NCBI GenBank assembly: GCA_951812965.1
Contig: OX638341.1
Span: 2,958,438-3,022,437, forward strand
Reading direction: 5' to 3'
DNA: 64,000 nt
Origin: an uncultured Pseudohongiella sp.
GTDB taxonomy: Bacteria > Pseudomonadota > Gammaproteobacteria > Pseudomonadales > Pseudohongiellaceae
How positions within the stretch are numbered: position 1 is the stretch's first letter; every line of letters starts with the position of its first letter. Made by a program: the position numbers and the translations under genes. Below are positions 8,960 through 17,208 of this stretch, in pieces. The notes under the pieces are model-generated. The model ran no database searches. It was not told the DNA's origin and saw only the letters and a program-made list of their open reading frames with translations.

Positions 8960-10831
8960 TCATTCGGTTCGCTCGTCGATGACATTGATGGACTCACCGC
9001 GCAAGGCGGCGCCAACAGTCATGTTCATTCGCCGCGCGGCAAAGTCTTCACTGGCGTGATTCAGTTGTTCGGTGCGTTCTTCAATCTGTGCGGCGTTTTC
9101 CTCGGCCATTGCCTGCCGCAACTTATCAAGCGCTTGATCGATGCCGGCTTTTTCACTTGCCGCAAGCAGTCTTTCGTCTTCCGCCAGCGCGGAATCGATC
9201 GCATCCATCAGCCGCGTCGCTTCCAGCCGGGCTTCCCGCAAGGCGCGCGCCGCCATGTCCGCCTTTGCGTGTTCATGGGAATCCTTGAGCATTTTCTCGA
9301 CCTCGCCAAGGTCGAGCCCGAAACTCGGCTTGACCTGGACCTCGGCCTTGCAGCCGGTGCTTGCTTCTTCGGCGGAAACGCTCAGCAGTCCGTCGGCATC
9401 GACCTGGAAAGTCACTTTCACTTTCGCCGCCCCGGCCACCATCGGCGGTATGCCGCGCAAGCTGAATCGGGCGAGTGACCGGCATTCGCCGACGAGTTCT
9501 CGCTCGCCCTGCACGACATGCAGGGCCATTACGGTCTGGCCGTCCTTGAAAGTGGTGAATTCCTGGGACTTGGACACCGGGATGGAAGTATTGCGAGGGA
9601 TTATCTTTTCCACGAGTTCACCCATGGTCTCGATTCCCAGCGACAAGGGATTTACATCGAGCAGCAGGAAATCGCCGGCCGGTTTGTTGCCTGCAAGCAC
9701 TTCGGCCTGGATACCCGCACCGATGGCGACCACCCGGTCCGGATCGATGTCCTGCAAGGGTTCGCGGCCGAAATAGTCAGTCACCGCCTGTCGAACGATC
9801 GGCATTCGCGTGGCGCCGCCGACCAGCAGCACATTGTCGATGGCGCCGGCTTCCATGCGGGCGTCACGCAATACGCGGCGGCAGGCGACTATAGTGCGAC
9901 GCAGCAGTGGCGCCGCCAGTTCGGAAAATTCCGCGGCGGTAAGCAGGTAACTTGCGCCGCCCCAGGCCAATTCGACCCGGTCGCCGTCGGACAAGGCTTC
10001 CCGCGCGCTGTTCGCCACCTGCATCATCGCCGGATAGTCCCGCGCTGCAATGCTTTCCATGCCGCACTGGTCGGCGAGCCAGTCGGCGACCACCTTATCG
10101 AAATCATCGCCGCCCAGCGCAGTATCGCCGCCGGTGGCGAGCACCTCGAACACGCCTTTTCGCAGGCTTAGCAAGGACACGTCGAAGGTGCCGCCGCCCA
10201 GATCGAATACGACGATGTCGCCTTCTTCTCGCGTATCCAGCCCGTAGGCGACCGCCGCCGCGGTCGGCTCGTTGAGCAGGCGCAAGACTTTGATACCGGC
10301 AAGGCTCGCCGCGTGCCGCGTTTGCTGGCGCTGGGAATCGTTGAAATAGGCCGGCACGGTGATTACGGCGCCGTCTACCGCCTCTCCGGTCCGTTCTTCC
10401 GCGCGCCGCACCAGGGTCCTGAGAATATCGGCGGACACTGCCACCGGATCCCGCACCCCCGCTGCAGTGACAAAGGCGGGCGAGGCCGCGTCGCGTTCGG
10501 CATCGAAGCGGTATTGGCGATAATCCCCGCCGGCGGTCAACTCGTCGCGGCTTCTGCCGAGCGCCCGCTTGACCGAAACGATGACATTGGCAGGGTCGGC
10601 GGCTGCCTGCGCTTTCGCTAGCGCGCCTACGACGATTGCGCCATCGGCGCCATAGTGCACGACCGAAGGCAGCAAATGCGCGCCGGTGGCATCGGCAAGC
10701 GTTCGCACCTCTCCGTTCACGTCGGTGGCGATCAGGGAATTGGTCGTGCCCAGATCGATGCCTGCCGCGCGTTTGCGGGTAACGTGCCGTGCGGGTCGCC
10801 CGCCTGGCTCTGAAATCTGTAACAAACTCAT
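8960..10831 (-). CDS. hscA: Fe-S specialised Hsp70 chaperone HscA
   Basis: HscA is the Hsp70 that releases clusters from IscU. The N-terminal ATPase domain has GIDLGTTNSLIA (near residue 26), the phosphate-2 motif IVVFDLGGGTFDVSLL and the adenosine motif VLLVGGATRMPIV. The substrate-binding domain follows with a C-terminal helical lid, 623 aa in all. It is followed by fdx and preceded by hscB with a 4-bp gap, so it is the isc-dedicated Hsp70 rather than DnaK. Confidence 0.97.
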   Translation of the reverse strand: MSLLQISEPGGRPARHVTRKRAAGIDLGTTNSLIATDVNGEVRTLADATGAHLLPSVVHYGADGAIVVGALAKAQAAADPANVIVSVKRALGRSRDELTAGGDYRQYRFDAERDAASPAFVTAAGVRDPVAVSADILRTLVRRAEERTGEAVDGAVITVPAYFNDSQRQQTRHAASLAGIKVLRLLNEPTAAAVAYGLDTREEGDIVVFDLGGGTFDVSLLSLRKGVFEVLATGGDTALGGDDFDKVVADWLADQCGMESIAARDYPAMMQVANSAREALSDGDRVELAWGGASYLLTAAEFSELAAPLLRRTIVACRRVLRDARMEAGAIDNVLLVGGATRMPIVRQAVTDYFGREPLQDIDPDRVVAIGAGIQAEVLAGNKPAGDFLLLDVNPLSLGIETMGELVEKIIPRNTSIPVSKSQEFTTFKDGQTVMALHVVQGERELVGECRSLARFSLRGIPPMVAGAAKVKVTFQVDADGLLSVSAEEASTGCKAEVQVKPSFGLDLGEVEKMLKDSHEHAKADMAARALREARLEATRLMDAIDSALAEDERLLAASEKAGIDQALDKLRQAMAEENAAQIEERTEQLNHASEDFAARRMNMTVGAALRGESINVIDERTE

Positions 10832-10835
10832 GGCC

Positions 10836-11363
10836 TCAGATGATGGCGTCTTCCGCTTTCTCGATTTCAGCTTGCAACTTGGTCAGGAACTGCAATTCGT
10901 GGAACAGCTTTTTCGCCTGGCCAAGATTGCTCCGGGCCAGGGAACCGGCGAATTCCTGTTGCCGCCGCGCAAGCTTCACGCTCGTTGCGCGATTCAATTC
11001 ATCGATCCGGTCAAGCGCTGATTCGTCTTTCGGCAACTCGGCGAGTGATTCCCGCAAGCTTATCTGTTCAAACAGCAACTCCGGGTCGAGATCGGACTGT
11101 TCGACTTGCTCGACGTCCACCCCGCGCAACTGCAGCAGATAGCCGGCCCGCCGCAATGGCGATTTCAGGGTTTCGTAAGCTTCATTGAGGTAGCTGCTGA
11201 GCTTGATCGCCCGCAGCCGCTGATCGTCTCCGGCCGCGGCAAATCGATCCGGGTGAACAATGGTCTGCAATTCGCGAAATTGTGTGTTGAGCCGGTCGAG
11301 ATCCATCTCGAATCCGACCGGTAACTCAAACTGTGAAAAATAGTTGTCGGCAATGGACAGCAC
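10836..11363 (-). CDS. hscB: Fe-S J-domain co-chaperone HscB
   Basis: HscB recruits IscU to HscA and stimulates its ATPase. The N-terminal J domain carries HPD at residues 37-39 (VHPDRFA), and the C-terminal helical domain (about 90-175) binds IscU. The start codon appears to be GTG (11361-11363), 12 bp downstream of nothing but spacer; no ATG fits the conserved opening NYFSQFELP better. The operon position between iscA and hscA is canonical. Confidence 0.95.
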   Translation of the reverse strand: MLSIADNYFSQFELPVGFEMDLDRLNTQFRELQTIVHPDRFAAAGDDQRLRAIKLSSYLNEAYETLKSPLRRAGYLLQLRGVDVEQVEQSDLDPELLFEQISLRESLAELPKDESALDRIDELNRATSVKLARRQQEFAGSLARSNLGQAKKLFHELQFLTKLQAEIEKAEDAII

Positions 11364-11393
11364 AGCGCGATTTCGCTCTGTTCAGCGGCGAAC

Positions 11394-11717
11394 TCAGATG
11401 CTGAAGCTTTCGCCGCAGCCGCACTCGCCTTTCACGTTCGGATTGCGAAACTCGAAGCCTTCGTTAACCCCCTGCTTTACAAAGTCCATTTCGGTGCCAT
11501 CGATGTAAACCAGGCTCTTGGGATCGACTACGATCTTTACGCCGTGCTTTTCGAATACCCTGTCGCCGTCTTCGACCTGGTCGGCAAATTCGAGCACATA
11601 GGCCATGCCCGAACAACCGGTCGTGGTGACTCCAACGCGTATGCCGAGACCGCGGCCGCGGTCGGCCAACTGACGCGCGACGTGGCTGGCCGCGTTTTCG
11701 GTGATGGATATTCCCAT
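11394..11717 (-). CDS. iscA: Fe-S carrier IscA
   Basis: IscA is an A-type carrier delivering iron or [4Fe-4S] clusters to targets. The three ligand cysteines C35 (TTGCSGMAY), C99 and C101 (GECGCGESF) fall at the family positions. At 107 aa it is complete. It starts 4 bp after the iscU stop. Confidence 0.96.
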   Translation of the reverse strand: MGISITENAASHVARQLADRGRGLGIRVGVTTTGCSGMAYVLEFADQVEDGDRVFEKHGVKIVVDPKSLVYIDGTEMDFVKQGVNEGFEFRNPNVKGECGCGESFSI

Positions 11718-11721
11718 GAAT

Positions 11722-12150
11722 CTATTCTTCCGTCTGGTCTTCCGTCTGGTCTTCCGTCTGATCTTCCGTATTGCCCTGCTTTTTCCTCACGTCGGCGATC
11801 GCCGCCTTGATGGCGTCCTCCGCCAGTACCGAGCAATGAATCTTGACCGGCGGCAGCCCGAGTTCGTCGGCGATGTCCTTGTTGCGGATCTGCGTTGCGT
11901 CATCGAGCGACCTGCCCTTGACCCATTCGGTCAACAGGGAACTCGAAGCGATCGCCGAGCCGCAGCCATAGGTCTTGAATTTCGCGTCTTCGATGACGCC
12001 GTCGCCGTCGACCTTGATCTGCAGGCGCATTACATCGCCGCAGGCGGGCGCGCCGACCATCCCGGTGCCGACATTCGCGTCGTCGTCGTCGAGCCGACCT
12101 ACATTGCGCGGGTTTTCGTAGTGGTCCAGTACCTTGTCTGAATATGCCAT
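11722..12150 (-). CDS. iscU: Fe-S scaffold IscU with repeat-built C-terminal tail
   Basis: IscU is the scaffold on which IscS and ferredoxin build [2Fe-2S] clusters. The ligands C37, C63 and C106 and the HscA-recognition motif LPPVK (99-103) are at E. coli positions. The protein is 142 aa rather than about 128, because it ends in an acidic tail, [17 protein letters not shown]. The tail is encoded by three in-frame 12-bp tandem units at 11724-11768. The core fold is intact, so the tail is an appendage that replication slippage could lengthen or shorten. Confidence 0.97.
   Translation of the reverse strand: MAYSDKVLDHYENPRNVGRLDDDDANVGTGMVGAPACGDVMRLQIKVDGDGVIEDAKFKTYGCGSAIASSSLLTEWVKGRSLDDATQIRNKDIADELGLPPVKIHCSVLAEDAIKAAIADVRKKQGNTEDQTEDQTEDQTEE
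11724..11768 (-). repeat. 12-bp in-frame tandem repeat inside the iscU 3' end
   Basis: A unit reading TCTTCCGTCTGG on the plus strand is repeated about 3.5 times, with one variant base (GA for GG) in the last unit. It encodes Thr-Glu-Asp-Gln repeats. The unit length is a multiple of three, so a copy-number change would alter only tail length. Confidence 0.9.
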
Positions 12151-12174
12151 GATGCTTTTGCTCCAGCGTACGCT

Positions 12175-13389
12175 TTAATGCGCAGCCCATTGAACCTGAT
12201 CGAGATCCACGCCTTCCTTGTACATGTCCCAGAGCGGGGAAAGTTCCCGCAATTTGGCGACAGCATAGTGAATTTTCTCGATCGCGTAGTCGATATCTTC
12301 CTCGGTGGTGAATCGGCCGATGGAAATTCGCAGTGAACTGTGGGCCAGTTCGTCGTTGCGGCCGATCGCCCGCAGCACGTAAGACGGCTCCAGGCTGGCC
12401 GATGTGCAAGCCGAACCCGATGACAGTGCGAGTTCGCGCAGCGCCATCATCAACGATTCGCCTTCCACGAAATTGAAACTGATGTTCAGATTGCCCGGCG
12501 ACCGAAGCTTCAAGTCGCCGTTCACGTAGACTTCCTCGATGTCTTCCAGGCCGCGCAGCATTCTGTCGCGCAAGGCCAGGGTGCGGCGGGCTTCCTCGTG
12601 CATTTCTTCCCTGGCGATGCGATAGGCCTCGCCCATGCCGACGATCTGGTGAGTCGGCAAGGTGCCGGAGCGCATGCCGCGTTCGTGACCGCCGCCGTGA
12701 ATCTGCGGTTCGATGCGCACCCGCGGCTTGCGCCGCACGTACAAGGCGCCGATGCCCTTGGGTCCATATAGTTTGTGCGCGGTCAGCGACAGCAGATCCA
12801 CCTGCATTTTTTCCAGGTCGATGTCGAGTTTGCCGGCGCTCTGGGCAGCGTCGACGTGAAAGATTACCTTGTGTTTGCGCGTTACCTCGCCGATGGCCCC
12901 GATGTCGTTGACCACGCCGATTTCATTGTTGACGTGCATCAGGGAGACCAGGATGGTGTCCGGGCGCAGCGCCTGTTCGACGGTTTCCGGCGAGATAAGC
13001 CCTTCGCTGTCTGGGTCGAGATAGGTTACTTCAAAACCTTCCCGTTCCAGTTGCCGGCAACTGTCGAGCACGGCCTTGTGTTCAATCTTGGAAGTAATGA
13101 TGTGCTTGCCTTTCTTGTGATAGAAATGCGCGGCGCCTTTAAGCGCCAGGTTGTCGGCCTCGGTGGCGCCCGAGGTCCAGACAATCTCGCGCGGGTCGCA
13201 ATTGAGCAGATCGGCCACGTTACGGCGCGCGTTTTCCACCGCTTCCTCCGCTTTCCAGCCGAATTGATGCGAGCGCGACGCGGGATTGCCGAAATTCGAT
13301 TCGATCGTGAGGCATTCCGACATTGCCCTGGCGACCCGGGGGTCTACCGGCGTCGTAGCCGCATAATCGAGATAAATAGGAAGTTGCAT
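12175..13389 (-). CDS. iscS: cysteine desulfurase IscS
   Basis: IscS is a PLP enzyme that takes sulfur from cysteine for Fe-S clusters and tRNA thiolation. The PLP lysine is in [14 protein letters not shown] (around K206) and the persulfide cysteine is in [17 protein letters not shown] (around C328). At 404 aa, with the standard opening [14 protein letters not shown], it is full length. It lies between iscR and iscU. Confidence 0.97.
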   Translation of the reverse strand: MQLPIYLDYAATTPVDPRVARAMSECLTIESNFGNPASRSHQFGWKAEEAVENARRNVADLLNCDPREIVWTSGATEADNLALKGAAHFYHKKGKHIITSKIEHKAVLDSCRQLEREGFEVTYLDPDSEGLISPETVEQALRPDTILVSLMHVNNEIGVVNDIGAIGEVTRKHKVIFHVDAAQSAGKLDIDLEKMQVDLLSLTAHKLYGPKGIGALYVRRKPRVRIEPQIHGGGHERGMRSGTLPTHQIVGMGEAYRIAREEMHEEARRTLALRDRMLRGLEDIEEVYVNGDLKLRSPGNLNISFNFVEGESLMMALRELALSSGSACTSASLEPSYVLRAIGRNDELAHSSLRISIGRFTTEEDIDYAIEKIHYAVAKLRELSPLWDMYKEGVDLDQVQWAAH

Positions 13390-13412
13390 GTATTACTCCG
13401 CGATAAGGACAA

Positions 13413-13898
13413 CTACACCGAGGTAGCCGATATGCGTATTTCGTTCATGTTGCCTGCTACCATTTTCCTGTCCTGATGGCCGGCGATGCGGCGTACATCT
13501 CTCCGCGAAACCAGGTCAGCCAGGCTGATGCGTTGCAGGAAACCGAGTATCTGGTCGCTCAAGTCCTCCCAGAGGAAATGCGTCAGACAGGTTTCGCCGC
13601 CCTGGCAATCTCCGGAACCCTGACAGCGGGTCGTATCGACGGACTCGTCGACGGCGCCGATGATCTCGGCGACGTATATCGCCTCGGAATCCCGATCCAG
13701 TTGATAGCCGCCACCGGGGCCGCGCACGCTATGGACGAGTTCGGCCCGGCGCAATTTGCCGAACAGTTGTTCCAGGTAGGCCAGGGAAATATCCTGGCGC
13801 CGCGATACATCGGCCAGACTCACCGGCCCTTCGCCGTCATGCAAGGCCAAATCCAGCATGGCGGTCACGGCATATCTGCCCTTGGTAGTCAGCTGCAT
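13413..13898 (-). CDS. iscR: Rrf2-family Fe-S regulator IscR
   Basis: IscR senses Fe-S status and represses the isc operon in its [2Fe-2S] form. With the ATG at 13896-13898 ([11 protein letters not shown]) the protein is 161 aa, and the cluster ligands C92, C98, C104 and H107 are exactly at E. coli positions. Six further in-frame codons upstream are ignored because the family always starts MRLTSKGRYAV-like. The first gene of the isc operon, it is preceded by its own operator at 13940-13964. Confidence 0.97.
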   Translation of the reverse strand: MQLTTKGRYAVTAMLDLALHDGEGPVSLADVSRRQDISLAYLEQLFGKLRRAELVHSVRGPGGGYQLDRDSEAIYVAEIIGAVDESVDTTRCQGSGDCQGGETCLTHFLWEDLSDQILGFLQRISLADLVSRRDVRRIAGHQDRKMVAGNMNEIRISATSV

Positions 13899-13931
13899 TG
13901 CAAAATCCGCTGTCAACCGGATAACGAGGCA

Positions 13932-13964
13932 ATTATCGAATAACCGACCAAATCAGTCAAGTAT
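13932..13964 (-). promoter_or_regulatory. isc operon promoter with IscR type-1 site
   Basis: On the minus strand TTGACT (13955-13960) and GATAAT (13932-13937) form -35 and -10 boxes separated by 17 bp. The 25-bp stretch 13940-13964 fits the type-1 IscR consensus (ATASYYGACTRWWWYAGTCRRSTAT) at 23 of 25 positions and covers the -35 box and spacer. This is the geometry of [2Fe-2S]-IscR autorepression. The iscR start codon is about 27 bp downstream of the expected transcription start. Confidence 0.88.
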
Positions 13965-14485
13965 TATTCAGCGGCTATGGTGGAGGGGGCCTTGCCGAGG
14001 TTCGGGGGGACGGGGAAACTGCTGGAGCGGGCGATCATGGCGATGATGGCCAAGTGGTGGATGCTGTGGGTGATGAGGCCCATCAATTCGCGGTCCAGGG
14101 TGCTCGCCACGATGGCGGGCTCACCGTGGTAGTGGACGAGCTCGCGGACCGGGATTTCGGCGCCGAACGTGTCCGGGTCGAGGACTTCGAAGCGGCCGCG
14201 GGTTTCCGTCAGGGCGGCGGCGGCGACTTGCACATCGGTCTCGACGCTGGTGCCCCGCTTGCGGTCGTCGTAGTCGATGCAGCCCACTTCGAGGCCGCTC
14301 AAAAAGCACCTGTATCGATCCACGATATGGCGCACGTGGGCGCCGATGGAAGAATTGCCCACGCCCCTGCCGATGAATATCTCGCCCGGCATGCCATCGA
14401 GCAATTCGAAGCACTGGTCCACGCAGTCGATGCAGCCGTCTATCAAGCGTCCAGTGCGGCCGCGGAATTCGGCGCCGTCGCTCAT
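13964..14485 (-). CDS. DinB-like four-helix protein
   Basis: A 173-aa protein with the DinB/YfiT-like pattern of three spaced metal-binding histidines: HVRHIVDRY near residue 50, HYHGE near 118, and THSIHHLAIIAMIA near 142. DinB-like proteins are metal-binding helical bundles, some of them thiol-dependent transferases. The substrate here cannot be read from sequence. It lies 12 bp downstream of the zinc-ribbon gene 14498-14884 and probably shares a transcript with it. Its stop codon touches the IscR operator. Confidence 0.72.
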   Translation of the reverse strand: MSDGAEFRGRTGRLIDGCIDCVDQCFELLDGMPGEIFIGRGVGNSSIGAHVRHIVDRYRCFLSGLEVGCIDYDDRKRGTSVETDVQVAAAALTETRGRFEVLDPDTFGAEIPVRELVHYHGEPAIVASTLDRELMGLITHSIHHLAIIAMIARSSSFPVPPNLGKAPSTIAAE

Positions 14486-14497
14486 GGATGCGAGCCC

Positions 14498-14884
14498 TTA
14501 GCTTCTCTTGGCCAGCGCCAGCAGGCCCCGGAAAATATCCAGCGGTGTCTCGTGTTTGTAATCGGTAAACTCGCCGGCGTCCATGAACATGCCATGGTCC
14601 TCGCAGACCTCGTAGCGCAGATGAGGCTGATTCGGGTCCGTCACATGTTTCATCGGCTTGCCGCAACGCGGACAGTTGATGTCCTTCACGACGTTGTAAC
14701 TCTTGCCTACTGCCGGGTCTCCGGAATCGGCAAAATCCGCCATCCAGTTTCCTTTCAACGCCTCGGCTTCGCCGTGGTCGAACCATAGGCCCTGGCAGCT
14801 TTCGCATTTGTCGATGATGACCTTGCCATGGAGGATTTCAATCTTGATTTCCTTCATCGGCGAATTGCACTTGGGACATTCCAT
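14498..14884 (-). CDS. TFIIB-type zinc-ribbon protein
   Basis: A 128-aa protein with two metal-binding halves. The first is CPKC...CESCQGLWFDHGE (residues 3-6 and about 27-40), the second CPRC...CEDHGMFMDAGEF. The CxxC...C-x-x-C-x-G-x-W/F-x-D-x-G-E pattern is that of the zf-TFIIB family, whose function is mostly unknown. It probably heads a two-gene unit with the DinB-like gene. Confidence 0.75.
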   Translation of the reverse strand: MECPKCNSPMKEIKIEILHGKVIIDKCESCQGLWFDHGEAEALKGNWMADFADSGDPAVGKSYNVVKDINCPRCGKPMKHVTDPNQPHLRYEVCEDHGMFMDAGEFTDYKHETPLDIFRGLLALAKRS

Positions 14885-14999
14885 CCGGTTCTCCTCAGAA
14901 TTCGATATGGCGCACGGCGCGGAGGGTCGGCGACATTCTAAAAGATATTCACGCGCATGACCACGTCAGCGAAAACGTGATTTTCCCGTGTGGGCAGGG

Positions 15000-16004
15000 T
15001 CAGTAACTATAGCGTCCGGAGCGGTCGCCAAGGGTTTCGGAATTAAGTTCGCCGACATCGCAAAGCAGCAGGTCCGCCTTGCTGAACGTATGCAAAAGGT
15101 CGGCGCGGCCGCCGGTGGACGATTCGTCTCCCAGACCGTTCAGGATCACGGTGACATTCTCGTCCGCGGGCAATTCCCGCAGGCTGGCGCCGTACTGGCA
15201 CATCGCTCCGAGCAGTCTTTGCTCCAGGGCCGCCACGTCCTGCCGCCAGCGCGCCGCGCGTTCGGTCTGGGCGCTTTCGCTCCGCTCTCGCAAGTCTTCC
15301 GCCAATTCTTCCGCCCGCTCCCGCAACTGATCCATTTCCGCCGACATCTCGCCCAGCGCCTGTTCAAAGCGTTCGCCCTGTTCGGCGGCGGCGCCGACGC
15401 CAGCGCGCAATTCTTCGGTCAACTCGCGCAAACGTTCGACGTCGGCCCGGTTTTCCTGCCGCAGGCGTTCGATTTCCACGCGCAATTGCTCGAAAGCATC
15501 GTCATCCACGCCGTCGGCGTCGCGCAGAATCCGGGCATATTCGCCGGCCTGGGAAATCGCCGAATCGACGACTGCCGAGTAATCTATATCGCGAGCCCGC
15601 AACAGCAACTCGAATTGCGGGTGCCGCTCGTCTTCCTCGGTCAATACTTCCTCGGGCTCGGCTTCCGCCTGCACCCTCCGCGCCAGAGCCGCGAAAGGAT
15701 TGTCGTCCTGGCGTAACGCCATCACGGAGTTGTTCAGCATTACCAGGTCGAGCCGGCTGCGCGTACTCGCCAAATTGCTGCGTACTTCGAGCACAAGACC
15801 GTGACCCGCCAGATACATGCTGTCGATGCGTTCGCCGCCGAGTCCGAACAGGCCGCGTTCCAGCTCGAGTTCAAGCGCCTGTTCGAGCATGCCGGTAAAG
15901 GCTTCGACATTGCGCTTGAGCGGATCGTAGGGATCGTCCTGGGCGGCGGCGGGATACGCCAGGAACGTGGTAAGCGCCGTTGCCAGCAATGTGTTTCTTA
16001 CCAT
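15000..16004 (-). CDS. periplasmic coiled-coil protein of an ECF cassette
   Basis: I do not recognise a family. The 334-aa protein has a Sec signal peptide cleaved after AAA (YPAAAQDD). It then has an alpha-helical body with a long Glu/Arg/Leu-rich heptad region (about 165-260) that should form a coiled coil. The C-terminal part (about 265-334) has two cysteines (MCQYGASL and LLLCDVG) and an NVTVILNGLGDES segment resembling a small alpha/beta domain. Its start overlaps the anti-sigma stop by 7 bp, so it is probably translationally coupled to the regulator pair and may be the cassette's envelope effector or sensor. Confidence 0.65.
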   Translation of the reverse strand: MVRNTLLATALTTFLAYPAAAQDDPYDPLKRNVEAFTGMLEQALELELERGLFGLGGERIDSMYLAGHGLVLEVRSNLASTRSRLDLVMLNNSVMALRQDDNPFAALARRVQAEAEPEEVLTEEDERHPQFELLLRARDIDYSAVVDSAISQAGEYARILRDADGVDDDAFEQLRVEIERLRQENRADVERLRELTEELRAGVGAAAEQGERFEQALGEMSAEMDQLRERAEELAEDLRERSESAQTERAARWRQDVAALEQRLLGAMCQYGASLRELPADENVTVILNGLGDESSTGGRADLLHTFSKADLLLCDVGELNSETLGDRSGRYSY

Positions 16005-16579
16005 TCCGTCACTCCCGCCGAGCCGACCAGGCTGACCAGTTGCTGCAGCGAGCGCACGGTTTCGTAGTCGCGGTCCGCCAGCAATTCATAACCTGCCTGC
16101 ATGGTTTCGAGATCCTGCATGCGCAATTGTTCGAAACGGGCCAGCATGCCGGCGAATTCTTCCCGTTCCTCGGCCTGAAGCCGATTGAATTCCGCAAGGC
16201 GCCGGTCGACCGCCGTCAGTTCCGGCGAACCGAAACTGATTTCCAGGGCGCCGCCCTGATAGACCACGGATGTGTTCAGCAACGTCAGCCCTAGCATGAG
16301 TGCGCAGGCTGCGGCGGGAATCCATTGCCACGCGAGTCTCCAGCGGCGGTCCTTTTCCACACCGCGTTCGCGCCGGAACAGCGCCATGTGACGGTCCCAG
16401 CGAGGGGCAGGAATTTCTTCCCAGCCGCGCAGTTCGCGCGCAGCGCCGGTCAACTCCTGCAATTGCGCGGCGCAATCCGCACAGGCGGTTACATGTTCTT
16501 CGATTTCAACCCTCAATACGGGGCTCAAATCATCGGAAAAATATTCCCGCAGCAAGTGATCAGTTCTCGAGCAGGGCAT
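15998..16579 (-). CDS. anti-sigma factor with zinc-finger (zf-HC2) domain
   Basis: The N-terminus has the anti-sigma zinc motif H-x3-C-x2-C (EEHVTACADCAAQL, about residues 27-40), and one membrane helix follows at about 88-106 (WQWIPAAACALMLGLTLL). The periplasmic part (about 107-193) is helical. It should hold the ECF sigma factor encoded just upstream, with which it overlaps by 20 bp. At 193 aa it fits a membrane-bound ZAS anti-sigma factor. Confidence 0.85.
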   Translation of the reverse strand: MPCSRTDHLLREYFSDDLSPVLRVEIEEHVTACADCAAQLQELTGAARELRGWEEIPAPRWDRHMALFRRERGVEKDRRWRLAWQWIPAAACALMLGLTLLNTSVVYQGGALEISFGSPELTAVDRRLAEFNRLQAEEREEFAGMLARFEQLRMQDLETMQAGYELLADRDYETVRSLQQLVSLVGSAGVTEW

Positions 16580-17144
16580 TTTCTTTCTCCGGTATCAAGC
16601 GCATTTTCTTCAATGCGGCATAAAATCTGGTTTTTGCGGTGTTCACGGAAATCTCCTGCATTTGCGCGATTTCCTCGAATGTCAGGGACTGGTAGATCTT
16701 CAACTCCACCACCAGCCGCTGTTCCAGTGGAATCCGGCCCAGCAATTCAAGCGCCAGCCGGTTCCTTTCGCGTTCGGCAAGACCGTGATCGGGTTCGGAC
16801 TCCGGCCGCGCGCTCAGTTCGCCGCCGGCGAATTCTCCCGACTCATCCAATCCGCCGGTAAGTGACAGCAACTTCCTTCTGCGGTTCAGATCTACCGCCT
16901 TGTTATGCGCGATGCGAAACAGCCAGGTGCGAAAACTGGAGTCGCCGCGAAAGCGATGCAGATTGCGGTAGACGCCGAGGAACACCTCCTGCATGAGATC
17001 CATCGCGTCCTCACCGTTACCGGTAAGCCGGTATCCCAGGTTGTAGACGCGGCGTTCGTAGCGTTGCACGAGTTGCCGCCAGGCCCGGGTGGAGCCATTC
17101 AACGCGCCGGCTACCAGTTTTTCGTCGCTGTTGCTCACGCGCAT
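16560..17144 (-). CDS. ECF-type RNA polymerase sigma factor (RpoE-like)
   Basis: A 194-aa group 4 sigma factor with region 2 (LVQRYERRVYNLGYRLTGNGEDAMDLMQEVFLGV, about 25-60) including the -10 recognition helix (FRTWLFRIAHNKAVDLNRR). Region 4 has the HTH LTFEEIAQMQEISVNTAKTRFYAALKKMR. It is the first gene of a sigma / anti-sigma / coiled-coil cassette with overlapping reading frames. Such cassettes normally answer envelope stress; the signal here is unknown. Confidence 0.92.
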   Translation of the reverse strand: MRVSNSDEKLVAGALNGSTRAWRQLVQRYERRVYNLGYRLTGNGEDAMDLMQEVFLGVYRNLHRFRGDSSFRTWLFRIAHNKAVDLNRRRKLLSLTGGLDESGEFAGGELSARPESEPDHGLAERERNRLALELLGRIPLEQRLVVELKIYQSLTFEEIAQMQEISVNTAKTRFYAALKKMRLIPEKENALLEN

Positions 17145-17208
17145 ATAGTCCTGTTGTCGGAACAGCAGCCGGAAAAGTTTGCGCCTTGCAGGGAAGAAGG
17201 TACCGGGT

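Noticed and set aside
11724-11768. CRISPR-like array
   Set aside because: The repeats are 12 bp, adjacent without spacers, and code in frame for the IscU tail. No CRISPR array or cas gene is visible anywhere in the window.
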